Shown here piece by piece: positions 33,701-45,284 of a DNA stretch of 64,000 nucleotides. The first letter of the stretch is position 1. Every line of letters starts with the position of its first letter. The notes under the pieces are model-generated. The model was given only the letters and a program-made list of their open reading frames with translations. It was not told where the DNA came from and did no database searches. A program made the position numbers and the translations under genes. Source of the DNA: Liriodendron chinense (taxonomy: Eukaryota; Streptophyta; Magnoliopsida; Magnoliales; Magnoliaceae); contig PVNU02003892.1 of the NCBI GenBank assembly GCA_003013855.2, forward strand, positions 310,001 through 374,000. The letters are read 5' to 3'.

Positions 33701-36700
33701 CTCAGCAGTAGACTCAAAGAGTTTCGACACTAAGTCATGGGTTGTACCCATTGTGGGGTGTGTGCGTAAAAAAAAAAAAATCAAAATCAAAATCAAAATC
33801 AAAATAAAACTTTTTGCCAAAGTGGTTTGGAATGGGTTCTTGGACCCTTTTGAGTGTGGGTAACACAGGGTTTGATTGGATACTTCTTAGTGTGGCACAG
33901 GACCAAGCAGGATTGAAATGAGAGGATTCTATGAGGCTGTCACTCCTTGAGACAAATAGGTTGAATGGAATAAAAGATGTTTCCAGAATCGACTTAGGCT
34001 CACGAATGAAGTGTTGAGGACAGTGAGCTTCGTTTTCATTGATTGGGTCATGACCTAAGCCTGCTCTTTAGCTTATTTTGATACTTTTTGGCTTTTTCTT
34101 TGTTGCAGTTTGCTGCGAGGATTCACTAGATTCCTCATCCTCCTTTTAAGAAATTGCTTGATTTCTCAAAAGCAGACGTTGGGATGGGGATGTATGGGAA
34201 GACTAGGCATGATGAACTTAAAAACGAGGTTATGGAAATAAGCTAGGAGTAATTCAAATATAATATAAAATGCCGAAAAGCTGATTGAGACAGTTTGTTC
34301 ATGTGAATCAAAGACCAGAGACAGCTCCGGTAAGTTGGGAAACATTGGTTAGAGTTGAAGGGCCTGAAAGAGGATGAAAGGACCTAAAAGGGCATGGATT
34401 GAGTTGATGTGTGGCGATAAGAAGGCTTATTCGCTTGCTGAGGACAGGATCTTAGGGTTGATCGGTGAAATTGGTGAAACAGGATTCAAAAGCCGATCCC
34501 ATATAGCTAGGACAACACTATGATAATGGTGATGATGGCCATGCAAGCTTTTGGTCCACAAATGCACTAAAAAAGTTCAGTTTACAAAAAATATAGACGG
34601 GCAGAAATACACTAAAACCACAACGAATTAACAGTGCATAGTTAATGCTCTGAAACAGGAAATAGAAACAACGAATTAGGGTGATTTTCCTTTTTATCTG
34701 TCTCAACATATCCACCTATCCGAGATACAGATGCAACAGTTTTCCAGAAAATGGTGTCCTTGTTATACGTAACTCACTACTTGTCAGAATTTACTAGTTA
34801 CCCGTGATTCGTAACCCATGTCCGTGTCCAACATTTCTGGGAGTCTGGTTCTCAAGTAGTTCTAGACCAAATATTCTAGCTTCAAACCAAGGTCATAATG
34901 CTGTTTTGAGAGGTCTTTTTGGAGTCTGGACAATTTCCATGACCATGCCTCTGTTACCATAAAGGTTTGATCACTGTTTTTCAAGTGAAGATTTTATCTG
35001 ATGGACTCCGTTTCCAGAGGAAGTTTACAGCGCATTACAGTTCTGCTGAAGAATCATGCAATAATTGCCATGTCTGTGGTCTTGTTTCTCTTGTTTGACT
35101 TAAGAAAAGCATTGTCGACTGAGCAGAGGAATAAAAAGTGATTGAGAATTGAAGGTTGTTTTATCACTTTGAAAGAAGAAAGAATATCTTGCATTCAACA
35201 AAAAACACAAACAACAAATTATGTAGCTTGTATGAATCAGGAAGAACAAGCACATGTGTGCCTGTTGTGTGACATGCAACTAGGAGAGAGACACAAAGCC
35301 ACTAACCAGAAATGCCCAACAGGTCCAACAAACCCAAACCCAAACATGCTTGTGGTGGCCACCCTTTTCCAATTGATCTTGAACTCTTCATCTTCCTCCT
35401 GTTGAGAAAAATAGATATCACCATTATTTAACTTTAAACACTCATGCCCTACTTTTGTAAGAAATTGCCACATATTACAATCAGTTGAAGTAATTGGCAG
35501 TGCTACCATCCCTGAAGAGGCATTCTTTGCAGCCACTTTACCCATGTGGCATTAGGGGAAAAAATGATTGGCACGTGGAGAGCCCATAGGAATCAATTTT
35601 TCCGAGAGCCTTTCAAAATTAAACGTAAAAGTACATCAGGACTATTAAAAAAAGAAGAAGGAAGGAAGAGAAGTAAATCTAAACTGTAGAGAGACCAACA
35701 ACGCCTACAATTCACTTGAACATTTGGAGGCACAAACCAAACATAAAATGTGCATAAGAACCAACAAATGGTCAAACAAATAACAATAGACCTATTTGCT
35801 ATCCCAACTCAATCCCTATATGGGACCATACAACCAGTAAGGTGATAAGGACTGCATGGCTTATACTGCCAGAGGGAACAGTTACACAACCAAAACCTTA
35901 GATGGAAGAAGAAGAAGAAGAAATAACTAGTTAATATTTTTATGCAATCACAAATGTCAACCCAACACAGCTGCCAAACAAAATACTGAGTAAACATTTC
36001 TGAGGGGATTTTGCATGCACAAGGACAACAGTCAACCAGACTCCTAGGAAGTGGTTTGCTCTAACAACCAGCTGGAAAAAGATTGCTATAGATAACCCAT
36101 AGAAGCCATCTGATTGCGTACAGTTGGCAGGTGTGAGGATTTTCACTTCGCATCCCAAGATGATCCCAACAATTCAAAAGAACACGATGGATCTTGGCCA
36201 CAACAAAAGCACAGGTCAGATCAGTAAGTGGCAAGATATTCAATAAAGGTAACAGCCACCATAATTACTATTACAATATGGGCTGTAACGGCCTTTAAAA
36301 CCCCTGTAACAGCTGTTACAGCCAATTAGAAAGAAAAAAAAACTGTATTGGCCCTGTAATGGACTGTTACAGCCCTGTAGATCTCGTAATGTGTAATGGT
36401 CCCCACTGTTTTTTTATTTTATTTTATTTTATTTTATGACTATAGGGTGTCCCCACCCCCTTTTTAAGGCGAGATTAATCCCTACAGATGCACGCAATCA
36501 CCTGCAAACCACATGCATCGGGTAAAGAACGGGGAGGGTAATCGAACTCAAGTAATGGTCCCCACTGTTACCATTACATAATGGCCATTACGTAGCCATT
36601 GTTTACTTTCAGGGTACCATAACTCCCTCTTTTCTCATTTGATCACTGTGACTACCTAAAAAGATTGAATATGCAATAGAATTGATGGTTATCCTAAGAA

Positions 36701-39700
36701 TGAAGTCCCACACACAGATGTGAGGCCAGGAAGATAATATGATAAGCCATATTGTCAGTCCGGATCATAGTTAACTCCACAAGGTAACGATTTCGTAAGC
36801 TGGTTCCCAGCCCAGGCCATGGAGAGTTGGTGTCAGGTGGGCAGCTGGTTGTCGAACTTTAGCCAAGCAATCAATTCATGAGAGTTGTTGTTTCCAAACT
36901 TGATGGTGAAACAAGATTCACAAAGCCAAACACCTATAGATGGGACAAGTCTCTGCCGCTCAGGATGATGATGGCGATCCAGATCATACGAAACATGACA
37001 CATGGTGCACCATCAAACATGAACAGAATTTTATTTTATTTTTTAAACCAACAAATGCTGCTGCAGTTAATGCCAATCAAAGCAACAAGCTGGCTAATGT
37101 TCAAGCTAGTCTTGGCATGATAATTGCCTATTCATATGGCGCAGCTCTCATTAAAACTCATATCTTTGCGTAGGGTAGTTATCTCATTTATTGAGGGTTG
37201 ATGAATTCTTATTCATCCAGGGGAGTTCCAGCCTATTGATTCTATTGTTGCGCAAGTGTGAAGCAAAGAGACAACAAGTTCGGGTGCAGGAAGGGGGAAG
37301 CTTCTTTTTCAACATTTTTGCAAAGCATAAACAACCGGGAAGCACGAGCGGGAGCACGAGTCCGAAGCGTGATTCAAAGCAGAAGCAGCACCTAGTAAGA
37401 AGGAACCGCAACTACCTGATTCACCCACCACTATAAATTATTTTGCCTTTTCAGTTTCTTTCGAATAGAAAAAGTGACTGGATGAACGATACGTTTTCCC
37501 TCTGCTGAATAAAAGCCAGAAACTGTTTAACCACAAAAGTATGATAGGAGTGCAAGTCGTCTTTCAACATTCATTTCTGGCGAAAACCACAAACCCAATA
37601 AGAAAAGATCAATGATCTTGCTAAATAAAACCATTTCATTGTATAAATAGAAAGGAAACCTAACAAAAAAAATACTGGTTTTGTCCAAGTGACATGAATT
37701 AGAATGCCAAAGGTCGGTGGCGATAACAAAAATGAAACATCCATTCATTGCCCCATCCTTGGGATGCTACCATGATAATGAAACACTTGCTAGGAAATGT
37801 TAGATGGCTGTAACAAAAATGCCAAGAGTTGGGATCTTCAATCAGTGTGCTATTTCCACCATAGCCTGCCAATATGGTATGTAGTCAATGGACAGTTCAG
37901 ATCAATGACTGTCCCATGTGTACAAATTTCACTAGTATGAGATCCTTTCAAAAAAATAAAAAGATGAAGAGAAACGGTTCCATTTCTCAAAAGAAAGAAA
38001 TAAAGAAAGATATAAGGGCTTGTTTGGCATCTCTACTCTAATCTAATAAAGGCTTTTCAAATAAGAGCTACTCTAATAAGCTTTTTTTATTCTAGCTCTT
38101 GTTTTGAATAAGCTTGTTTGGTAAAATCAGGTTTTTGAAATAAAAAAAAAGCTCTTATATGAAATAAGCACGTTTGGTAAAATTTTCAAATAAGAGCTTT
38201 TTCTAAGGGTAGTTGATGTCATTTTTAAAGATTACAACAACTCCATTATAAGAGCAATCTAATCTAAACGGTTGTTTTAGTGGATCTCATCATAGAGTGA
38301 CCATGCCCCAAATGGCAAAAGAATGAATGACTACATCCTTTATGTTTTAAGACATTTGGGTCAACCATTATGTTGGACGTTGGATGTGGATCCTCCATCA
38401 TATGGAGCCCACCTTTGATGTGGATCGTCCATCGTGTGAGCCAAACCTTCAAAGTGGTTCGTCCATCGTACAAGGCTTGTCTTGGATGTAGACCATTCAT
38501 CGTTAGGGATTGATCTTTGACGTGGACCATCCATTATGTGGGGCCCACCTTGATGTAGGTCATCTATTAGGAAGGGCCCACTATCAATGCTAATTGTCCT
38601 TTATGTGAGGCTCCTCAATGTCCACTACCCATCACGTGGAATCCACATTTGATGTGTCTATTGTGTGGGCCCCACCTTTGAAGTGGGTTGTCCATCATGT
38701 GGGGGCCCACTTTTAATGTCCACCATCCATTGTGTGGGGCACAACTTCTATGTGGATCATTCATCATGTTGGGCCACCTTGGATATGGGCTGTCCATCAT
38801 GCAAGACCTTGGATGTGAACCGTCAATTAGGTGGGGCCCACTTGATGTGGATTGTCCATCATGAGGGGCCACACTTTGATGTGGTCCATCCATCATGTGT
38901 GGTCCACTTTGTCTATTATGTGGGCCCCACCTTCAATACAGGTCGTTCATCATGTGGGCCCACCTTTGATGCCAACCATCCATCACATTGGCCCACTTTT
39001 GATGCCCATCATCCATTATGTGGGTCCCACCTTTGATACGGACCGTCCATCAAGAGAGGCCCACTTAACATGGATAGTCCATCATGTTAGGCCACACTTT
39101 GATGTGGGTCATCCATCATATGGGGCCCACCTTTAATGTGAACCGTGCATTATGTGGGCCCACCTTGATGTGAACCGTCCATCATGCAAGGCCACATTTT
39201 GATGTGGGTCATCCATCATGTGGGACCCACCTTTGATGTAAACCATCCATCATGTGGGTCCCACCTTTGTCGTGGACCGTCCATCATGTGGGGCCCAACC
39301 TTCAACACGGATCGTTTATCATGCGGGTCCCACCTTTGATGTAGGTCGTCCATCATGTGAGGCCACAATTTGATGTGGGGCATCCATCATGTGGAGCCCA
39401 CCTTTGATGTAACCATGCATTATTGTGGGCCCACCTTGATGGGGACCATTCATCATGTGGAGCCCCACCTTCAATATGGATTGCTCATCATATGGGTCCA
39501 CCCCAGAGAGATTGTCAAGACGAGAGGGCAAGATGGGAATTACTTAAAAAGTTTAATGACAAACTTGTCCAAAAATTAACCAAAAATGTCTATTCGCTTA
39601 AGCCAAATAAGCTCTAAAAGAAAAAGTGACTGCCCCATCACTTATTTTTTAAGAGCTTTTTTGCTAGTTTCTAAAAAAATAAGCTCTAAAATTAAAGCTT

Positions 39701-42700
39701 TACCAAACAGTCTATTTCCAAAATAAGAGCTTTTTTTTAAGAATAAGCAAATAAGCTCTCGTTAGTAGAGATGCCAAATGGCCCCTTAGTAATCCCATGT
39801 ATAACATATATCAAAGGAGGGAAGAACATATACCATTTCTTGAATGAGAGAATCAAAACAAGTACAGAAAAGAATTCCTAACAATATTATGAAAAATCCT
39901 GCACACAGTTAGTATAAACAAAACAAATTTTACATGGTTCAACAAGACTACCTTCCATGGGGCAACACAGGCGCTTTTGTTCTTCAGGAATCAAGGCATA
40001 AACAAAGAATATGGAAGTTGTTCTCACCCACACAAGGAACATGCGCATGACTCTCTCATAGGGCTTTATACACATTTTCCCTTTATCCACAACCTCTCTC
40101 ACCAAAAAAAAAAAGAAGTCTTCATACATGCCTACTAAGGTAACCAAGTAGTAGTTTACTTTTAGGAAACCACCCAAGAACAAACCACTGCTTCAATATT
40201 CTTCCACTTGAAGACCAGTTTCTTCCATTGAGTGAAGGAAAAAAAAAAAAAAAATCAAGGGACATTGCCCAAGCATCACCAATCATTGGATAACAGTACG
40301 CCCAAGAGAAGTCTTGCACCAAACAAATTTCTCCCTAGTAACGCGCTTTGTCAACATATCCGTTATGTTGTCATTAGTGTGAATCGTCTAGAATGAGATT
40401 TGTTTCTCTCACCATGTCACGAATAAAGTGATATTGTATGTCAATGTGCTTAATTAGTCTAATGATCGTCATAATGGATCACTGCCACTTTTTACTCCAC
40501 TCTCAATTCTTTGAGTAACCTCTTTAACCAACTACCTTACATTCATGTGTAGCTAACATGTATCCTACTTCCGCAATAGACAATGCCACTACATAGTACA
40601 ACCTCGACATCCAACTAACTACACCACCGGCCAAAGAGAGAGCATAAGTGGTTTTTTTCTTCTATCTTGATCTCCTACAAAATCTACATCGACGAATTGA
40701 ACTGACTATAAATTTTGCCTATTATAACAAATAACAGCCCCCAAATGTACCCTTCAAGTAGCAAAGGATCCGCTTCAGGCACAACCCAATAATATTTATC
40801 AAGGGCTCAAGCTCGTAGCTCAATGGTAGATAGGGTGTGTTTCAACGTTGAGGTCACGAGTTCGGGCCCAGATCACCTGTAAAAAAATATTTATTAGGAT
40901 TTGTCTTTCACTGTTCTCATTACTTAGGCAATGTCTGGTCTAGTGCATATCATGACAAATAAAAGGCTCCCAACTACCAATGGATACACTACTTGAGACA
41001 TCTATCTTCTCTACTTTTGTGCTAGGATACTAATTTGAAGACAGCATGCAAATGAAGTACTAACTGGATTGGTATTATGCATGTTGAAGTGGCGCAAACC
41101 TCTTTCAACATAACTATTTTAAGTTAGCCATTCTGGACTTTCATGTTCTTCCCATCTCTAAGTACAGTCATCCCAAGAATCCAATTAACAACCCCCCAAA
41201 TCCTTGATACCAAATTCCCTAGCCGAATGAGTGTTTATCATTGCAATATAATCTCTACTAATACCTGCAACTAGCATGTCATCCATATACACTAAAAGGA
41301 TATTGAAAGTGAAACCACTAGTGCCACAATCACCAACATAGGCACAATGATTTGTTGATCTCACAACGAAGGAATCAAATTGCTTGTACTAAAACTTGGG
41401 GGTTTGTTTTAAACAATAAAGTGATTTGTGTAATCAACTAACTAGGTTCTTCTTATTTTATTTAACAAAGCCTTTGAGTTAAGTCATATATATTTGCTCA
41501 CCAAGATTTTCATCCAAAAAGAAAAAATTTCATCCAACTGCTCAATCTCTAAGCCAAGTACAACTATCATAATACTTAAATGAGCAACTTGAGAAAATTT
41601 TCATTGAAGTCATACCTGATTTCTAAGTAAATCCTTTTACCACCGGTGAGCTTTATCTCTTTGAACATTCCCATTAGCAAGTTTATTGACCTTGAGAATT
41701 AGGTTTGACCATCCTAATTTGCCTTTCTAAATCTACAATTCTTTTGCAAGCAATTCATCATTCTTCAATTCCAACACTTTCCCTTTTTTGCCTTTTCGAC
41801 TTAGATCTCATCTAATCTCTCCCACCTAATCCTCTCTCGGTAGATCTTTCTTTGGCCAGTAGATTTTCTCTAGCCATCATCGAACCATCCTACAATTCTG
41901 GCATCGAACAAACGGTACAAATACCTTTTCCTCATTGTCGATTTCATCAATGACAGTCTCCTAACCAAAGTATTAAACAGACACCTTTTCCCCATCATCG
42001 ATTTTATCAATGCCGATCTCCTAATCAAAGTATTGAACAAATAGCTTTTCCTAATCGTCAGTTTTTATCAATGACAATCTCCTAACTTGTTTTGAAAGTT
42101 TAATGCCAATCTCCTAACAAGTATTGCACTCATTCAACTGTTCTTACAAAGAAGATCCCTTCATCTTCAAGTTATACTACCGTATTTTGGGTAAAAAACT
42201 TATATGACGCATACTTCCCTTCATATAGGTTTCACAACTTACCCCACAAACCTTTGGTGGTGATTTGATTAGACACATTGAACAACACCAAATCATCTAC
42301 ATTAGAAAGAAGATCCACCATAGCCAACCAGCTCTTCAAAAACCTTCTCTTTCATCTCTGCAAGCTTCTCTTTCTTTTCCTTCGATTGGGAGTGCATGAT
42401 CCTCCAACAAACAGCATTCATCTTCAACTTCCGTATCACATAATCAAATCCCTTGAACTTCAGCACCTCGAATCTGGTATAACTCAATTCAACCATCTTG
42501 AACATGTGTGCAATGTGAACAATTACCCTGATCTTGGGCAAAGATGACTCTCAACCTAGGCTCTAGCACCAACAGTTATGAAAAAACACCTCCACAAAAT
42601 CGGTGTAAATGAAACAAAACATAAATGAAAGCAAAGCAAGCGACAAGACAAGAATTTATGTGCTTGGGCAAGACTGCTTATATCCATGGAGCATCATAGG

Positions 42701-43999
42701 GCTTTCTCCTTCACTGGTCAAGGGAAAAACATATGACACAGAAGTTGTTTCTCACACAGACTCACAAGCACATGCACACAACCCTCTCACATAGGGTTTC
42801 CTACACATTCTTCAATATGTATAACAGATGCCACAATGTAGTATACACAAAAAATCTTAGGAAAAAATAGTTTCATTAGTATATCTACTAAGCTAACAAA
42901 AGGCTACAGTTTCCTTTTAGGAACCACCCAAGAAAGATGAAGAAGAAGGATACCAAAAAGAAGGAATAGAAACAAGATACCAACAGAAATCATTACATGA
43001 TGAAATAAAAAAACAGATAACCATTACTTAAAAGAAATAACAAAACAAGAAAATCATAAAAATAATCACCCATGTACATATATACATACATATATCAAAA
43101 AAAAAAAACACGAAAGAAAGCCATTACTTAAAAAGAAATAATAAAACAAGATAATGCTGAAAATCAATCACATAAGTGATTGTACATGACATACATATGT
43201 GAATTGTACATGACATAATATACATACATAAAAAAAAAATGAAAAATACCCATTACTTAAAAAGAAATATTAAAACAAGATAACCATAAGAATTAATCAC
43301 ATATGTATTGCACATAACATACTACATATTTCAAAAAAATAAAAAACACCCATTACTTAAAAAGAAATATTAAAACAAGATAATCAAGAATCAATCACAT
43401 ATGTGATTGCACATGACATACATACATACATATATAATAAAAAAATCATTACTTAAAAAGAAATATTAAAACAAGATAATCATAAGAATTAATCACATAT
43501 GTGATTGCACATAACATACTACATATATAAAAAAAAAAAAAAACAAAAAAAAAAACTAAAAACACCCATTACTTAAAAAGAAATATTAAAACAAGATAAT
43601 CAAGAATCAATCACATATGTGATTGCGCATAACTTACATACATATATCAAAAAAAATGAAAACACCCATTACTTAAAAAGAAATATTAAAAAAAGATAAT
43701 CACAAGAATCAATCACAGCATACATACATATATACATATATCGAAAAAATGATAGATGCCCATTACTGAAATGAACTAGTTTTGAGAATCCTATGATTAA
43801 ATAGAGAGAGAAAGAGAGAATGGGGTTGTTTGGATTGGGTACATACAGGGTTTTGGAGGTGTTTCTTGAGAGTGGAATGGGTGATGGACTGAGCTGCAAT
43901 ATCTCCCAAACCCCATAGGAAGCCTGAACTGATGATCTGGGTCTTCACTGGATGGACGGCCAGGCACTTCTGATACCATTTCCAAACCTTCAACATCAT
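30754..43999 (-). CDS. Mpv17/PMP22-family membrane protein, 3 exons
   Basis: Exons on the minus strand are 43999-43847, 35398-35307 and 31159-30754. They splice GT-AG in phase to 651 nt (216 aa). The protein starts MMLKVWKWYQKCLAVHPVKT; the second Met may be the true start, since relatives begin MLK. Further landmarks are FGFGFVGPVGHFW (to residue 82, its Trp codon split by intron 2), KVAMDGIIFGPLDLFVFFTY, and the family signature WPLVQFANFRYIPVKYQLLY (from 157), near a Trp-containing C-terminus. Mpv17/PMP22 proteins have about four membrane helices and sit in peroxisome, mitochondrial or plastid membranes, probably as small channels. The exact substrate and location here are unknown. The closest relative I remember is Arabidopsis At3g24570. 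Introns are 8448 and 4147 bp and full of transposons. The gene converges with TilS. The acidic linker after exon 1 is shorter than in Arabidopsis. Confidence 0.92.
31221..31530. mobile_element. MITE, same family as 57273-57563
   Basis: Ends GCTATGTTTAGACA / GCATGTTTGGATA are inverted and flanked by CCTCAG on both sides (about 31215-31220 and 31526-31531). The interior shares TTTCCATGAGTACTATTG, AACATGGATTCCAT and CTATGGAAAAGT with the copy in the PPR gene intron. Non-coding, inside intron 2 of the PMP22-type gene. Confidence 0.65.
32230..33780 (+). pseudogene. L1-type LINE reverse transcriptase, 5'-truncated (+)
   Basis: Plus-strand reading with shifts: STPKGFFKSSRGLCQGDLLS then FSMFVVDVLSRMMERGAAMG (32450-32570), HLQFADNMILFCDAEESQVD (32622-32680), LGLKVNIHKRKILGI (32720-32765), then IDRKVSRWKS and later LE-like segments to 33290. 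The catalytic box is FADN instead of FADD, so a metal-binding Asp is lost. An A-run with TCAAAA repeats (33768-33805) may be its tail. It lies in PMP22-type intron 2. Confidence 0.75.
34180..34540 (+). mobile_element. 3' end of an RTE-type LINE (+)
   Basis: The segment reads like a degraded RTE ORF2 C-terminus (QFVHVNQRPETAP, RVEGPERG, LKGHGLS, EDRILGLIGEIGETGFKSRS). It is followed by CCCATATAGCTAGGACAACA and GATAATGGTGATGATGG. RTE elements end in such short repeats rather than poly(A). The copy is strongly decayed. Confidence 0.5.
34541..37990. other. PMP22-type introns 1-2 around exon 2; no gene recognised
   Basis: Apart from exon 2 (35398-35307, minus) this is AT-rich intron DNA. 36240-36600 has many TGTAACGGCC / GGCCATTACG-like words in both orientations, typical of a decayed MITE. 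GAA/AAG runs are at 35909-35922. The frames at 36878-37120 and 37191-37436 are not recognised. Confidence 0.5.
38013..39787. mobile_element. TIR element with an internal minisatellite array
   Basis: The left end reads AAGGGCTTGTTTGGCATCTC then TACT. The right end, other strand, reads AAGGGGCCATTTGGCATCTC then TACT, so TTTGGCATCTCTACT is a perfect inverted terminal word. Subterminal sequences repeat AAATAAGAGCT / AGCTCTTATTT on both sides. The middle (38380-39510) is a tandem array. No transposase frame or clear target duplication was seen. It lies in PMP22-type intron 1. Confidence 0.65.
38380..39510 (+). repeat. Minisatellite array, ~33-34-bp unit, ~34 degenerate copies
   Basis: Each unit has the three words TTTGATGTGG, ACCGTCCATCATGTGG and GGCCCACC in this order, with 10-25% variation between units. 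Apparent open frames on both strands across the array are by-products of the repeat, whose spacing often lacks stops. Confidence 0.9.
39848..42940 (-). mobile_element. Internally deleted Ty1/copia element with both LTRs (-)
   Basis: The LTR copies (39848-40180 and 42575-42940) share GAAGTTGTTCTCAC / GAAGTTGTTTCTCAC and ACTTTTAGGAAACCACCCAA / CCTTTTAGGAACCACCCAAG. The primer site on the minus strand is TTGGTGCTAGAGCCTAGG (about 42572-42555). Minus-strand remnants run in order: gag (DDLVLFNVSNQITTKGLW, near 42290-42235), RT (KSLYCLKQT near 41420, LVYMDDMLVAGISRDYIAMI near 41300), SVGSW-like segment (40960), RNase H (GGVVSWMSRLYYVVALSIAE near 40630-40570) and the C-terminal HIDIQYHFIRDMVRETN (near 40450-40400). 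Protease and most of the integrase are missing. Confidence 0.8.
40805..40890 (+). repeat. tRNA-derived SINE head
   Basis: TCGTAGCTCAATGGTAGA (box A, about 40814-40831) and GGTCACGAGTTCGGGCCC (box B, about 40851-40868) have the spacing of a Pol III promoter. The sequence does not fold as a full tRNA and lacks a proper anticodon arm, so it is more likely a SINE head than a tRNA gene. It is inserted in the copia remnant. Confidence 0.6.
42985..43770. repeat. Tandem array, ~100-bp unit, about eight copies
   Basis: The word CCATTACTTAAAAAGAAATA starts units near 43021, 43121, 43249, 43349, 43446, 43564 and 43664, with a decayed last one at 43757. Each unit continues AAAACAAGATAATCA and ends in a CATACATATAT tract. 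Most contain the palindrome ATCACATATGTGAT (for example 43394-43407, 43492-43505, 43609-43622). The array starts about 75 bp inside intron 1 of the PMP22-type gene, next to its exon 1 donor. Confidence 0.9.
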
Positions 44000-44600
44000 C
44001 TGTATCTGATGAAGGGTTGGATTTTGATCCGTCCGTCAGAAGAAGAGAATGGAAATAGTAGTCTTCGATTTTTTTTTTTGAGGAAGAGGGAGAGAGAGGG
44101 AGAGAATGAGAGTTTTGGGGTTATTTTTATGAGAAATGATTGGATATAGGTGGAGCTTCGCACTGCAATCCTCTGTTTCCCGCCCACGTGTGATTTGTAC
44201 AGGAAATCAGGGCCGTTCAAGAGATGGGCCACGTTATGAGGATTACCTACTGTGAAAATCAGACCCATTTAGTCATTGAACGGTCCGGAACCATATGACA
44301 GGTCAGACCATTGGTGGTCCATTTAATTTCTACAGATGGCTCGGCCTACTGAGTGGATCAGCCTGATTTTCGCCCAAAGTTATCCTCATGGTGTGGTCCA
44401 CCTCGTGCACGGCTTGGATGTCCTGTATAAATGACACGTGGCAGGGAAAATTGACGAATTGTTTTATTTCCCAACGTTGATCATGCTTCCTCCCTCCCCT
44501 ACGACATTGAGGAGTTCAATTTCCAGTGGTCCCTTCAAGCGCTCGATAAAAGACGAGCCACACGTGAGAACATGACACGTGGGTTTCATCCGAGACGTTC
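44000..44600 (-). promoter_or_regulatory. Upstream region of the PMP22-type gene with four G-boxes
   Basis: The minus-strand leader (44080-44000) is CT-rich (CTCTCCCTCTCTCTCCCTCT). CACGTG occurs at 44185-44190, 44435-44440, 44561-44566 and 44576-44581. The one at 44435 lies in GACACGTGGC, an ABRE/G-box core bound by plant bZIP and bHLH factors. A weak TATA-like CTATATCC is at about 44148-44141. Functional roles are inferred from motif content only. Confidence 0.45.
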
Positions 44601-45284
44601 TTCACATGTTATCTTCAGTGCATACATCATATCCTAAAAATTAATCTGGCCCACTTATCGCGTGAACGACATTTTCATGCAAAATGAGTACGTTTCACTT
44701 GTCGTTCTTCTGATTTGCAGTTTCTTCACTACATAGGTGGCCACTCTGACAAAAGTAGTTGGCTGAATTTTGTGATAGAAAATACTCATTACGGGGCCCA
44801 CCATATAAACGGTTCAGATCTTGCACGTTCATATGATGTATGCAAGGGATAGGACGTTTGTATTTTGCGCTTGAAAATAGGGCGTCACACACTTAGCTGG
44901 TTGGTCGTTTTCCATGAGCGGGGAGGTATTTGATACTCTGGTTGATTCTTGATACGCAGTCACTAAGAAATTGTATTCTTCGGAAACATGAACTGAGTTT
45001 AAACCCCATAAATTGTGGGAGTTAATGTATTTAGGTTATACTCCAAAAATTAGGTTGTTTGAATAATCCTAATCTCTGATTTATGGATACTTGGTTGTTG
45101 AAATAGAACCGTTTGATGTTTTTCGTTTTATCCGTCCAATAAATGTCTACCAATCCAGCCAGATAGTCTAATAAGTGTAATTTTCGGTTCATGGTTCATC
45201 TAAACTGGGACCCATCGTATGAACAATGTAATTTCAATTACTTGAATTCCATGTATGCAATATCATACATCACACCAGACTATT
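44601..45284. other. Intergenic, includes an inverted copy of the 9.9-kb repeat
   Basis: The reverse strand of 45185-45110 reads AAAATTACACTTATTAGACT then ATCTGGCTG..GGTAGACATTTATTGGA. This matches 9853-9920. Nothing coding was recognised. Confidence 0.5.

Noticed and set aside
37191..37436. 81-codon frame in PMP22-type intron 1
   Set aside because: Open on both strands and not recognised; no supporting splice or promoter signals.
38665..39136. Open frames in the minisatellite arrays (also 47636-48099)
   Set aside because: They arise from repeat units that lack stops in several frames; the translations are pure repeats on both strands.
40805..40880. Functional tRNA gene
   Set aside because: Only the box A and box B regions fit. 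No acceptor stem or anticodon loop could be formed, so a SINE head is the better reading.
42985..43770. CRISPR-like array
   Set aside because: Units are ~100 bp, entirely repeated without unique spacers, and the genome is a plant nuclear genome with spliced genes.
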